This document shows, piece after piece, positions 1-8,873 of a stretch of DNA of 64,000 nucleotides. The position numbers and the translations under genes are program-made. Position 1 is the first letter of the stretch; each line of letters begins with the position of its first letter. The notes beneath the pieces are model-generated. The model made no database searches and had not been told where the DNA came from. It worked only from the letters and a program-made list of their open reading frames with translations. The stretch comes from Roseiarcus sp037446355 (lineage in GTDB: Bacteria > Pseudomonadota > Alphaproteobacteria > Rhizobiales > Beijerinckiaceae). Location: the NCBI GenBank assembly GCA_037446355.1, contig JBBIIT010000001.1, positions 124,001 through 188,000 of the forward strand. Reading direction: 5' to 3'.

Positions 1-873
1 CTTGACCGCGTCCTGGGGACCGGTGAGCGCCGCCAGGCCGCCATACTGAGCGGGCGCGTTGACGCAGGAATAGGAATTGACGGCGAGCTTACGCGCAGCG
101 TCATAAAGCGCCTTCGGCCAGACGGAATATCCGAGGCGCCAACCGGTCATCGCATAGGTCTTGGACCAGCCGTCGAGCAGGATCAGCCGATCGCGGATTT
201 CAGGATAGGCGAGCAGCGTTTGGTGGTCGAGCCCGTCGTAAGTCATCTGGCCGTAGATTTCGTCCGAGAGGATCGCCGCGTCGGGGAAGGCGGCGAGGCC
301 TTTCGCCAGCTTGTCGATCTCCGCCTTGGGCGTCACGCCCCCCGTCGGATTGGCCGGCGAGTTGACGATGACGAGCCTTGTGCGCGGCGTCATCAGCGAA
401 AGCGTCTCGTCGGCGGAGAAAGCGAAGCCGTTCTCTTCGCGCATCGGGATCGGCACCGGCCGCGCGCCGGTGAATTCGATCATCGAGCGATAGATCGGGA
501 AGCCAGGGTCGGGATAGAGGATGTCGACGTCAGGCGCGCCGAACATCAGGATCGCCATATGCATCGTGACCTTGCCGCCGGGCACGATCAGCACGAGATC
601 GGGCGACACCTCGACGCCGAAGCGCCGGTTCAAGTCGGCCGCCACAGCCTCGCGCAGCGGCAGGATTCCGGTCGCATCGGTATAGCCGTGATGGCCGTCG
701 CGCAGCGCCTTGACCGCCGCCTCGACAATGTGGGCGGGCGTTTTGAAGTCGGGCTGGCCAATGCCGAGATTGATAATGTCGCGGCCCTGACGCTGCAATT
801 CCGCCGCCTTGGCGAGCACCGCGAAAGCGTTCTCCTCGCCGATGCGCGAGAATGCGGGAACGATGTGCAGCAT
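1..873 (-). CDS. PLP-dependent class I/II aminotransferase (3' part cut by window edge)
   Basis: The first 291 residues of an aspartate/aromatic-type aminotransferase are visible; the C-terminal quarter or so runs off the left edge. Visible landmarks are the N-terminal NLGIGQPDFKTP segment, the SPANPTGG motif and the PLP-lysine segment SKTYAMTGWR (Lys about 238). It should transfer an amino group between an amino acid and a 2-oxo acid in the cytoplasm; the exact substrate cannot be told. The ATG at 873 is the natural start because family homology begins within a few residues. It is divergent from the MBL-fold gene, with 142 bp between them. Confidence 0.85.
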   Translation of the reverse strand, partial: MLHIVPAFSRIGEENAFAVLAKAAELQRQGRDIINLGIGQPDFKTPAHIVEAAVKALRDGHHGYTDATGILPLREAVAADLNRRFGVEVSPDLVLIVPGGKVTMHMAILMFGAPDVDILYPDPGFPIYRSMIEFTGARPVPIPMREENGFAFSADETLSLMTPRTRLVIVNSPANPTGGVTPKAEIDKLAKGLAAFPDAAILSDEIYGQMTYDGLDHQTLLAYPEIRDRLILLDGWSKTYAMTGWRLGYSVWPKALYDAARKLAVNSYSCVNAPAQYGGLAALTGPQDAVK

Positions 874-1015
874 TTAGGGCCTCCGCTGAGTGACGTCTTC
901 TTAGGCGCGCTTGCGCGAAGGCGGCAAGGGGTCGGCGCTCTCATTGTGCGATCGGGGCGGCGTGTTAATCTAAAGGCGCCGACTTCCCAGTGGCCATGTA
1001 CTCTGGAGGACGCTC

Positions 1016-2155
1016 ATGACATATTCCCTCGATCGCCGACGATTTCTGAAAACGTCCGCCGCTTTCGGCGGCGCGGCCTTTGCCTGCTCGCTCGCGCTCG
1101 ATCGTTCTGCGAACGCCGCCACGCCGCGCATCGAAGCGCCCAAAGTCGATCAGGTTACGATTCAGGAGATCACCGACAGCGCGCACGACATCTTCCTGCG
1201 CGGCGCCGATTATCCAGGTCTCGCGGTCAAGCGGCCGGCCGGGCCAGGATGGCCGGCGGGCAAGACACTGGAGAGCGAGTGGGGTCTCGCGCTCCACATC
1301 GAATCGCGTCGCGGGGCCGAGACGCGCAGATATCTGCTCGATTTCGGCTTCACGCCCGACATCTACGCCAACAACCTCGAACTCCTGAAGATCGACGTCG
1401 CCAAAGTCGACGGACTCGTCATCAGTCATGGCCACTACGATCATATCGGCGGCCTCATGGGATTCCTGGAGGCCAATCGCGCGCGCATGAAACCGGGGTT
1501 GAAGCTCTATACCGGCGGCGAGGACAACTTCTGCCATCGCCAGTTGCGCGCCGCCGACGGAAGCTTCATCGAGTTCGGGCCGGCGCTCGACCGGCGCAAG
1601 TTAAGGGCGCTGGACGTGGAGCCCGTGCTTTCGGAACTGCCGATTGTAATCGAGGATCATGCCTTCACCTCGGGCGCCGTGCCCCGTGTCAGCATGGAGC
1701 ATGTGCTGCCCAACACCTTCGTATCCTTCGGCGTCAAGGACGGCCTGGGCTGCGACGTCGCCGCCTACGCCAACCCGCATTTCTCCGCCGAGGAACTTGC
1801 GGGCGCGCCGGTTCCCGACCAGCACTGGCACGAGCACGCCACCTGTTTCCGTCTCGGGGAGCGTGGCCTCGTCGTCATCACCTCGTGCGGGCACGGCGGC
1901 ATCCTCAACACGCTGCGCCGGGTCCGGGAAGTGACAGGGGTCGATAAGATCTATGCGCTGGTCGGCGGCTTTCACCTCGCGCCGGCGCCCGACGATTACC
2001 TGCGCGCGGTCATGGCGGAGCTGAAGACTTTCGACCCTGAACACGTGATGCCGATGCATTGCAGCGGCCAGAATTTCATCGATCTGGCCAAGAAGGAAAT
2101 GCCAGAGAAGCTGGTGCTCTGCGGCACGGGCAGCAGCTACACGTTCACGGCTTGA
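1016..2155 (+). CDS. Exported MBL-fold metallo-hydrolase (COG1237-like)
   Basis: This 379-residue protein has a Tat-type leader (DRRRFLKT near residues 6-13, then a hydrophobic alanine-rich stretch). It carries the metallo-beta-lactamase signature SHGHYDHIGG with likely metal ligands H138, H140, D142 and H143. The C-terminal MHCSGQNF motif resembles the family annotated as 7,8-dihydropterin-6-methyl-4-(ribofuranosyl)aminobenzene-5'-phosphate synthase, a name that rarely reflects a proven role in bacteria. A good ribosome binding site (ggagga, 1005-1010) precedes the ATG. It is probably a periplasmic hydrolase of unknown substrate. Its 3' end overlaps the convergent ccmH by 11 bp. Confidence 0.85.
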   Translation: MTYSLDRRRFLKTSAAFGGAAFACSLALDRSANAATPRIEAPKVDQVTIQEITDSAHDIFLRGADYPGLAVKRPAGPGWPAGKTLESEWGLALHIESRRGAETRRYLLDFGFTPDIYANNLELLKIDVAKVDGLVISHGHYDHIGGLMGFLEANRARMKPGLKLYTGGEDNFCHRQLRAADGSFIEFGPALDRRKLRALDVEPVLSELPIVIEDHAFTSGAVPRVSMEHVLPNTFVSFGVKDGLGCDVAAYANPHFSAEELAGAPVPDQHWHEHATCFRLGERGLVVITSCGHGGILNTLRRVREVTGVDKIYALVGGFHLAPAPDDYLRAVMAELKTFDPEHVMPMHCSGQNFIDLAKKEMPEKLVLCGTGSSYTFTA

Positions 2156-2624
2156 TCGTCGCTCGCGGTTCGCTTTTCGCGGCGATCTCGGCGAGCCGCG
2201 CCTCCTCCTCGGCGCTGAGGTCCGGCGTCGCGGGGCCTCCGCGCCGCGCGGCGCGCCAGACCGCGAGGGCGCCGAGCAAGAGTGTCAGCGGTGCGCTGAG
2301 CCATAGCAGCAAGGTCTCCGGCTTGAGCGGCGGCCTCAAGAGGATGAAATCGCCATAGCGCGAGACCAGATATTGCTTGACCTCGGCGTTGCTCTCGCCC
2401 TTGACGATGCGCTCGCGGATCAGCACACGGATGTCCTTGGCGAGCGAAGCGTCGGAATCGTCGATCGATTGGTTCTGGCAGACGAGGCAGCGCAGTTCGG
2501 CCGAGAGTTCGCGCGCGCGCGCTTCCAGCCGCGGGTCAGGCAGCACTTCGTTCGGCTGCACGGCCCGTGCCGTCGGAGCGGCGAGCAGAAGCGCCAGCAA
2601 TGCAGCGTGCGCGAGTTTCTTCAT
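2145..2624 (-). CDS. ccmH: Cytochrome c biogenesis protein CcmH/CycL
   Basis: This 159-residue protein has a signal peptide, then the haem-apocytochrome thioredox motif LRCLVCQNQ (C46 and C49), a helical CcmH domain, and one transmembrane helix near residues 105-127. CcmH reduces or holds the CXXCH cysteines of apocytochrome c in the periplasm for haem ligation, working with CcmF. The start is set by coupling to ccmF: its ATG overlaps the ccmF stop in ATGA. It is the last gene of the ccmI-E-F-H operon. No ccmG thioredoxin follows, so ccmABCDG is presumably elsewhere. Confidence 0.95.
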   Translation of the reverse strand: MKKLAHAALLALLLAAPTARAVQPNEVLPDPRLEARARELSAELRCLVCQNQSIDDSDASLAKDIRVLIRERIVKGESNAEVKQYLVSRYGDFILLRPPLKPETLLLWLSAPLTLLLGALAVWRAARRGGPATPDLSAEEEARLAEIAAKSEPRATIKP

Positions 2625-4600
2625 GACGAGGCCATCGCCGCCGCGCCCGCTTTGGCGCGCGCCGGGGCGCCGATGCGCAAGCGGCGATCGGCGAGCGAGA
2701 TGGCGCCCCCGCACGCCATCGTGATCGCGCCGAGCCAGATCAGCGTCACTAGCGGCTTCCAGTAAAGGCGCGCCGGAACGGTTCCGTCGAGCGCGGGATC
2801 GGCTATCGAGACATAGACCTGGCCAAGATCGAGCGTCGCGATTCCCGCCTGCGTCGTATCCATGCGGCGCGCCGCGAACTGCCGCCGCGCCGGTTCGACG
2901 ACCGCGACGACCGCGCCGCCGGAGCGGATGGTCATGCGCGCGACGGTCTCCTGATAGTTCGGCCCGGCACGGGTTCCCACTTCATCGAGCCTGACTTCGT
3001 AAGGGCCGACGTGCAGCGCCGAACCGACGCGCATCGAGGCGATCGTCTCCGCGCCGAAGCCGGTGGCGGCGAGCCCGAGCAGTGCGACTCCGGCGCCGAA
3101 ATGCGCAACCGCGCCGCCCCAGAACGACAAAGGGAGCCCCCGCGCGCGAGACCAAATCCGCCCCGCGCCGAAGCCGGAGCGCGACACGCGCGCGAGGACT
3201 TCCGTCAGCGAGCCGAGCATGACGAAAATCGCCAACGCGGCGGCGATCGGCGCCAGCACCGGCCCGCCGCGATAGACCGCCAGCAGCGCAACGAAAACCG
3301 AGAGTCCGCCCAGCAGCGCGACCGCCAATCTCTGCGCGACGCCGAGAAAATCGCCGCGTTTCCAGGCGAGCGAAAAGCCGAACGGCGTCAGCAGCGTCAG
3401 CGCGAGCAGCAATACGCCGCTGGTCATGTTGAAAAACGGCGCCCCGACCGTGATTTTCTCGCCGGTCACTTGCTCGAGCGCGAGCGGATAGAGCGTTCCG
3501 AAGAAGACCGTCGCGCAGGCGGTCGTCAGCAGCAGGTTATTGAGCACCAAGGCGCCCTCGCGCGAGATCGGCGCGAAAATGCCGCCCGGCTTCAGCGCCG
3601 GCGCGCGCCAGGCGAACAAGGCGAACGAGCCGGCGATGAAAAAGGCCAGAATCGCCAGAATGAACACGCCGCGCCGCGGATCGCTGGCGAAAGCGTGCAC
3701 CGAGGTCAGCACGCCCGAACGCACGAGGAAGGTGCCGAGCAGCGAAAACGAAAACGCGAGGATGGCCAGAAAGATCGTCCAGACCTTCAGCGCGTCGCGC
3801 TTCTCCATCACCGCGACCGAATGCAGAAACGCCGTGCCGGCGAGCCAGGGCATCAGCGAAGCGTTCTCGACCGGGTCCCAGAACCAGAAGCCGCCCCAGC
3901 CGAGCGTGTAGTAGGCCCAATAGGAGCCCATCGCGATGCCGAGCGTCAGGAACGCCCAGGCGATCAGCGCGAACGGCCGCACGAATCTCGCCCAGGCCGC
4001 GTCGATGCGCCCCTCGATCAGCGCCGCGGCGGCGAACGAGAACACGATGGAGAAGCCGACGTAGCCGAGATAGAGCAGCGGCGGATGGATCGCGAGGCCG
4101 GGGTCTTGCAGGATCGGGTTGAGGTCGCGGCCCTCGAACGGCGCCGGGATCAGGCGCACGAACGGATTCGACGTTGCGAGAATGAATACGAGAAAAGCGA
4201 CGCCGATCAGCCCCTGAACGCTCAACGCGTCGGCGCGCAGGCGTTGCGGCAATGCGCGGCCGAAGAGCGCGACCAGCGCGCCGAAGCTCGCCAGGATCAG
4301 CGACCACAGCAGCATCGAGCCTTCGTGGTTGCCCCAGACGCCGGAGAATTTGTAGATCGCCGGCATCGCGCTGTGCGAATTCTCGGCGACATTGAGGACC
4401 GAGAAATCCGAACGCAAATGCGCCTGCGCGAGCGCGGCGAAAGCGAGGGCGACGAAAAGGAACTGCCCGAGCGCGGCGCTGACGCCGACGCCCATCAAGG
4501 CCGCGTCGCGCTTGCGCGCGCCCCAGAACGGGATCGTCGATTGCACGATCGCCAATGCGAGCGCGAGAACGAGCGCGTAATGACCGGCTTCGACGATCAC
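2621..4600 (-). CDS. ccmF: Haem lyase subunit CcmF/CycK
   Basis: This is a 659-residue polytopic membrane protein of normal CcmF length with many hydrophobic helices. It contains the tryptophan-rich WWD haem-handling motif (GGFWFWDPVENASLMPWL) and a large C-terminal periplasmic domain. CcmF takes haem from holo-CcmE and attaches it to reduced apocytochrome c together with CcmH and CcmI. It overlaps ccmE upstream and ccmH downstream by 4 bp each, so translation is coupled. Confidence 0.96.
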   Translation of the reverse strand: MIVEAGHYALVLALALAIVQSTIPFWGARKRDAALMGVGVSAALGQFLFVALAFAALAQAHLRSDFSVLNVAENSHSAMPAIYKFSGVWGNHEGSMLLWSLILASFGALVALFGRALPQRLRADALSVQGLIGVAFLVFILATSNPFVRLIPAPFEGRDLNPILQDPGLAIHPPLLYLGYVGFSIVFSFAAAALIEGRIDAAWARFVRPFALIAWAFLTLGIAMGSYWAYYTLGWGGFWFWDPVENASLMPWLAGTAFLHSVAVMEKRDALKVWTIFLAILAFSFSLLGTFLVRSGVLTSVHAFASDPRRGVFILAILAFFIAGSFALFAWRAPALKPGGIFAPISREGALVLNNLLLTTACATVFFGTLYPLALEQVTGEKITVGAPFFNMTSGVLLLALTLLTPFGFSLAWKRGDFLGVAQRLAVALLGGLSVFVALLAVYRGGPVLAPIAAALAIFVMLGSLTEVLARVSRSGFGAGRIWSRARGLPLSFWGGAVAHFGAGVALLGLAATGFGAETIASMRVGSALHVGPYEVRLDEVGTRAGPNYQETVARMTIRSGGAVVAVVEPARRQFAARRMDTTQAGIATLDLGQVYVSIADPALDGTVPARLYWKPLVTLIWLGAITMACGGAISLADRRLRIGAPARAKAGAAAMASS

Positions 4601-5049
4601 GGCTTGGCGCTCCCCGTGCTCTCCTGCCAGCGGCCCTGTTTTTTAAGCGAGTCCACGACTTCGCGCGGCATATAGCGTTCGTCGTGCTTGGCCAGAATGT
4701 TGTCGGCGCGGAAAACGTCCGGCGCCTCGAGCACGCCCTCGGCGACGACGCCCTGGCCCTCGCGAAAGAGGTCGGGCGGCAGACCTTGATAAGTGACCGC
4801 GATCTGACCGCCGCCGTCGGTGATCGCGAATTTCAGGTTCTCGTTCGCCGACTTGACCACGGTGCCCGGCGCCACCAGGCCGCCCAGGCGCAGTCGCGAC
4901 CCGACCGCCACATGTTTGGTCGCCAGCTCGCTCGGGCTGTAGAAAAAGACGATGTTGTCGCTGAGCCCATAGAGCGCCAGCGCCGCGCCGGCGCCGATCA
5001 CGGCGAGCGCGGCGGCGATCAAAATCAAACGTCGGCCTTTGCGCGTCAT
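4597..5049 (-). CDS. ccmE: Haem chaperone CcmE/CycJ
   Basis: This 150-residue protein has an N-terminal signal anchor (about residues 8-28) and a periplasmic OB-fold beta barrel. The haem-binding histidine (H122) lies in KHDERYMP, the family hallmark; the tyrosine is also present. CcmE carries haem from the CcmABCD exporter to CcmF. An upstream in-frame ATG would add 24 residues, but the ATG at 5049 fits the family length and lies 4 bp after ccmI. Confidence 0.95.
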   Translation of the reverse strand: MTRKGRRLILIAAALAVIGAGAALALYGLSDNIVFFYSPSELATKHVAVGSRLRLGGLVAPGTVVKSANENLKFAITDGGGQIAVTYQGLPPDLFREGQGVVAEGVLEAPDVFRADNILAKHDERYMPREVVDSLKKQGRWQESTGSAKP

Positions 5050-5053
5050 AAGA

Positions 5054-6151
5054 TCACTCTCCGAGGCCCAATTCATGCGCCAGCGCATCGAAATTCGCCA
5101 GCGCGGCGCTGTCGCCGGCATAGGCTTTGCGCGCGCTTGTCAGCGCCTCCTCGGCCTTGTCAGGCTGATGCAGCACCGAATAGGCGCGAATAAGGCGCGC
5201 CCATTCGTCCGCGCTGCCGCCCCCTAGCGCGAGCCGCGAAGCCAGTCCGCCGACCATGCCCTCGATCATCTTGCGCTGATCGTCGGTGAAGCCCTGTCCA
5301 GCGTCGGGCGAAGCCGCCGAGGGCGCGGGTTCGCCCTTCAGGGTGGATAAGCGCGCGCGCAGACCGATCATCCAGGCCTCGTCGCCGTTCGCGAGCGGCC
5401 GCAACGCCTCGTAAGTTTCGCTCGCCTTTTTCGCATCGCCCCCCTGCTCGGCGGCGAGGCCTAGGTAGAAGCGGGCCTTGGCTTCGTCCGGCTTGTCGGC
5501 GACCGCCTTATCGAACTCGGCCCGCGCATCAGCGTCGACGACGCCGCCGGCGATCGCGACCAGCGCTTCGCCCAGATCGGCGCGCAGCGACGCCTGTTCG
5601 CCCTTGAGACGCAGCAGCTGGCGGTAGGCATCGGCCGCGTCGTCGAACCGTCCTAGCCGCATATAGACCGGCGCCAACACGCCCCAAGCCCTGGCGTCGT
5701 CGGGATGGGAGACCAGCCGCGCCTCGATCTTGGCGATCGCCGCGGCCAGGGCGTCGGGCGAGTTCGGTTCGACGCCGCGCCCGGCGAGCGGCGCGTCGGA
5801 CAAATCGGGACGGCCCAACGCGTAATAGCCGCCAAGCGCAATCAATGGCGTCGCGACCAGAATGAGCGCGGCGGCGACACGGCGGCGCGCGGTCGCGCCC
5901 GCAACGGGGCCCGTCTCGGCGACCGGCGCACTGGCGGCGATCAGCCGTCGCGCGGCCTCGGCGCGCGCCGCGGCCGCCTCCTGCTGCGGCAATTGGCCGC
6001 GCTCGATGTCGCGGTCGATTTCCGCCAGTTGCGCCTTGTGGAACTCTGCCTCGTCGGCGGCCGCGGAGGACGAGGCGCGCCGGAAGGCGAGCGGCCAAAG
6101 CGCCGCCAGAACCGCGAGGCCGGTCATCACGGCCAGGGCGAACCACAACAT
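5054..6151 (-). CDS. ccmI: Cytochrome c maturation factor CcmI/CycH
   Basis: This 365-residue protein has two N-terminal hydrophobic segments (about residues 1-22 and 92-112) around a cytoplasmic loop, then a periplasmic TPR-containing domain. CcmI binds the C-terminus of apocytochrome c and hands it to the CcmFH lyase. It is the first gene of the ccmIEFH operon. A gaagagg ribosome binding site precedes the ATG. The 122-bp gap to the upstream kinase leaves room for its own promoter. Confidence 0.93.
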   Translation of the reverse strand: MLWFALAVMTGLAVLAALWPLAFRRASSSAAADEAEFHKAQLAEIDRDIERGQLPQQEAAAARAEAARRLIAASAPVAETGPVAGATARRRVAAALILVATPLIALGGYYALGRPDLSDAPLAGRGVEPNSPDALAAAIAKIEARLVSHPDDARAWGVLAPVYMRLGRFDDAADAYRQLLRLKGEQASLRADLGEALVAIAGGVVDADARAEFDKAVADKPDEAKARFYLGLAAEQGGDAKKASETYEALRPLANGDEAWMIGLRARLSTLKGEPAPSAASPDAGQGFTDDQRKMIEGMVGGLASRLALGGGSADEWARLIRAYSVLHQPDKAEEALTSARKAYAGDSAALANFDALAHELGLGE

Positions 6152-6273
6152 CCACTGCCTCTTCGGGCGTTCCGCCGCTCACGCTCGCGACGCGCGCGAA
6201 AGACCAATACCTACGAGCGGGGGAGCGCGCTGCTGTTAGCGCATCGGCGTCCGCAGGTCCATTGAATCGGAAC

Positions 6274-7653
6274 TCAAAGGCCGGGCAGGCGCAGGCTCGC
6301 GCGCAAGCCGCCGAGCGGACTGTCCTCCAGTCGCAGCGATCCGCCATAGATCGCCGCGAGGTCAACGACGATGGAAAGGCCGAGGCCTGAGCCCGGACGC
6401 GACTCGTCGAGCCTTCGGCCGCGCTGCAACGCCGCGGCCCGCGCCGCCAGGTCGAGGCCCGGCCCGTCGTCGTCGATGCGGGCGATGAAATAGGCGCGCC
6501 CGCCCGCTTCGACATGGGGATCGCGTTCGGCCGAAATCTCGATTCGCTCGCGCGCCCACTTGCCGGCGTTGTCGAGCAGATTGCCGATGAGATCGGTCAG
6601 GTCCTGAGATTCGCCGCGAAACCGTAAGCCTTCGTGCGGCTTTGTCTCGAAGGTCAGGCCGCGGTCGCGGTACACTTTCTCGAAGGTGCGCACGAGTCCC
6701 TCGACGACGGGCCTTACCTCGGTCGCAGCGCCGGGCGAACTCGCGCGCGCGGCCGCGCGGGCGCGGTCGAGGTAAAAGCTCACCTGCCGGCTCATCACTT
6801 CGGCCTGCTCGCGCACTTTGTCGGCCAGGCGCGCGCTTCCCGAATCGGCTTCGTTGACGATCACGCTGAGCGGCGTTTTCAGCGCGTGCGCGAGATTGCC
6901 GACCTGCGTGCGCGCGCGTTCGACCACCTCGCGATTGGCGTCGAGCAGCAGATTGAGTTCGCCCGCCAGCGGAGCTACGTCCTGCGGAAATTCGCCGCTG
7001 ATGCGTTCCGCCTCACCGCGCCGGATCGCCGCCACGCCCTCTTGCAGCACGCGCAGCGGTCTCAGGCCGAAGCGCACCGCTAGCGCTGTGGAGCCCAGCA
7101 ACGCGATCGCCAGCACGAAAAAGGTCGCCCCCAGCGCATATTCGAAATGCTCGATTTCGGTTTGGATGACGTCGGCGTTGGCGGCGACCTGGATGAGGTA
7201 GCGCCCTTCCTCGCCCGCGTCGATCTCGCGTTCGATCATCCGCAGCGGACGATTGCCCGGCCCGACGACGTAGCCGCGCCGCGCGCCTTGGCGCAACGGC
7301 GCCTCGTTCTCATCCAGCCGCGGCAATTGCGTCGCGAACAGCGAGCGCGAAGTCTTCAAGTCGGGATGATCGCCGTCGAGGCGCGTGATCTGCCAGTACC
7401 AACCGGAGAAAGCGAGTTCGAATTGGGGCGCGATGACCGGCGGCGTCGCCCTGGCCTCCTCGCCGATGACGGCGACATCGGCGACCAGCGCCTTGATATA
7501 CACACCGAGCTGTTCGTCGAAATTCGCTTCGCTGGAGCGCGCGTTGAGCGCGGAAAGGCCGAGGCCGGCGATGATGAGAATCGTCGAGCTCCAGAACGCG
7601 GCGGAAAGAAATAGCCGCGAGGCGATCGACTGCGCGTTCAGCGCCTTGAACAT
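6274..7653 (-). CDS. Sensor histidine kinase (PhoQ/FeuQ-like)
   Basis: This 459-residue sensor has two transmembrane helices (about 17-37 and 173-195) flanking a periplasmic domain of roughly 135 residues. A HAMP-like stretch and the dimerisation helix NLAHALKTPLS (H256) follow. The ATPase domain shows the N box (LIGNLLDNAGKWA), DDGPGLD and GSGLGLSIV. It should phosphorylate the response regulator just upstream (25 bp apart). A start at 7710 is also open, but would overlap the regulator by 32 bp. Position beside the ccm operon and domain form resemble rhizobial FeuQ; that identity is inferred. Confidence 0.88.
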   Translation of the reverse strand: MFKALNAQSIASRLFLSAAFWSSTILIIAGLGLSALNARSSEANFDEQLGVYIKALVADVAVIGEEARATPPVIAPQFELAFSGWYWQITRLDGDHPDLKTSRSLFATQLPRLDENEAPLRQGARRGYVVGPGNRPLRMIEREIDAGEEGRYLIQVAANADVIQTEIEHFEYALGATFFVLAIALLGSTALAVRFGLRPLRVLQEGVAAIRRGEAERISGEFPQDVAPLAGELNLLLDANREVVERARTQVGNLAHALKTPLSVIVNEADSGSARLADKVREQAEVMSRQVSFYLDRARAAARASSPGAATEVRPVVEGLVRTFEKVYRDRGLTFETKPHEGLRFRGESQDLTDLIGNLLDNAGKWARERIEISAERDPHVEAGGRAYFIARIDDDGPGLDLAARAAALQRGRRLDESRPGSGLGLSIVVDLAAIYGGSLRLEDSPLGGLRASLRLPGL

Positions 7654-7678
7654 ATCGGCGATCCGGTCCCGGGCGTTG

Positions 7679-8380
7679 TCAGCGCCCACTCTTGCGCGAA
7701 GCGGGCGCATCGGCGGCTTCGCCCTCGGGCTCGACGATATAGCCCAGACCGCGCGCGGTTTGGATGATATCGACGCCGAGCTTGCGGCGCAGGCGTCCTA
7801 CGAAGACTTCGATGGTGTTGGAGTCGCGGTCGAAATCCTGGTCGTAGAGATGCTCGACGATCTCCCCGCGAGACACGATGCGCCCGGCGTGGTGCATGAG
7901 ATAGGAAAGCAGCCGGTATTCGTGACTGGTCAGCTTGATCGGCGCGCCATTTACGGTGACGCGCCCGGCGCGCGCGTCGAGCCGAACCGGCCCGACGACC
8001 AGCTCGCTGGTGGCGTGGCCCGCGGCGCGGCGAAGCAACGCTCGCAACCGCGCCAGCACCTCCTCCATGTGGAAAGGCTTGGCGACGTAATCGTCGGCCC
8101 CCGCGTCGAAGCCCTGCACCTTGTCGCTCCAGCGGTCGCGCGCGGTCAGGATCAGAACCGGCATGGCGCGGCCGGACTTACGCCAGCCTTCCAACACCGA
8201 AACGCCGTCGCGTTTGGGCAGGCCGATGTCGAGAATCACGGCGTCATAGGGTTCGGTGTCGCCCAGAAAGCCGCCTTCCTCCCCATCGAACGCCTTATCG
8301 ACCGCGTAACCGGCCGCTTCGAGCGCCGTCACGATCTGACGGTTGAGGTCGCGATCGTCTTCGACAACGAGCAGGCGCAT
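7679..8380 (-). CDS. OmpR-family response regulator (PhoP/FeuP-like)
   Basis: This 233-residue protein has a receiver domain with acidic pocket VEDDRD, phospho-acceptor D51 in ILDIGLP and the conserved lysine in VAKPF, followed by a winged-helix DNA-binding domain (LTSHEYRLLSYLMHHAG, then NTIEVFVGRLRRKLG). It is the partner of the kinase immediately downstream and follows the PepSY gene by 33 bp. FeuP of rhizobia, which controls envelope and cyclic-glucan functions, is the closest context match; the regulon here is not evident. Confidence 0.92.
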   Translation of the reverse strand: MRLLVVEDDRDLNRQIVTALEAAGYAVDKAFDGEEGGFLGDTEPYDAVILDIGLPKRDGVSVLEGWRKSGRAMPVLILTARDRWSDKVQGFDAGADDYVAKPFHMEEVLARLRALLRRAAGHATSELVVGPVRLDARAGRVTVNGAPIKLTSHEYRLLSYLMHHAGRIVSRGEIVEHLYDQDFDRDSNTIEVFVGRLRRKLGVDIIQTARGLGYIVEPEGEAADAPASRKSGR

Positions 8381-8413
8381 GTTCCGTTGTTTTCCTTATG
8401 CAATTCGTGCGGG

Positions 8414-8773
8414 TCAATGCCCGCGATTTTTCTCGATCAATTTCCCGGTCGCCGCGTCGACGACAATATGGCGATAGCGGCCGTCGTGGTGCAACAAGGC
8501 GATTTCGTAGACATATTCCTCGCCAACGCGGCAAAGTTTCGCCGACAGCGCCTCGGCTTTGGACTGGGCGGAGGCCGATTTCAAAACGGCGAAGGGTTCG
8601 AGCAGGTGGTGCGATTTGATCTCCTCGCGCGTTTCCGCCGACGGGAAACATTGCCGGTGCGAAGTCGTGCGGACCGGCTCGTTCTCCACCGCTGCGGCGC
8701 GAAGCGGCGCCAGCGGCGGGAGAGCGCCAAGCGCCAGAGCGAGGAGAATCGTCGCGGTTCGCGCCATGCTCAT
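8414..8773 (-). CDS. Small exported PepSY-domain protein
   Basis: This 119-residue protein has a clear signal peptide (about residues 1-27). Its C-terminal PepSY-type domain includes EEYVYEIALLHHDGRYRHIV and ends VDAATGKLIEKN. Such domains are proposed to inhibit or sense periplasmic enzymes and often precede two-component systems. It is first in a probable three-gene operon with the response regulator and kinase, so it may modulate the kinase sensor domain, as FeuN does in Sinorhizobium. The second in-frame ATG at 8767 is an equally possible start. Confidence 0.8.
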   Translation of the reverse strand: MSMARTATILLALALGALPPLAPLRAAAVENEPVRTTSHRQCFPSAETREEIKSHHLLEPFAVLKSASAQSKAEALSAKLCRVGEEYVYEIALLHHDGRYRHIVVDAATGKLIEKNRGH

Positions 8774-8873
8774 GTTGTCTCGCCCAGCGTCTGAATAGAC
8801 AATGAATGGGTCGAACCGGATTCGCGGTCAATACGCGCTTGCGCCTGCGGGCGCCTCAAGCTAGCCCCGTGAC

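Noticed and set aside
220..1947. 575-codon plus-strand frame over the aminotransferase and MBL gene
   Set aside because: It runs antisense through one real gene and out of frame through another, so it cannot be a separate product.
3011..4675. 554-codon plus-strand frame opposite ccmF
   Set aside because: Arg/Glu/Gln-rich low-complexity mirror of a well-supported ccmF; no start context or homology.
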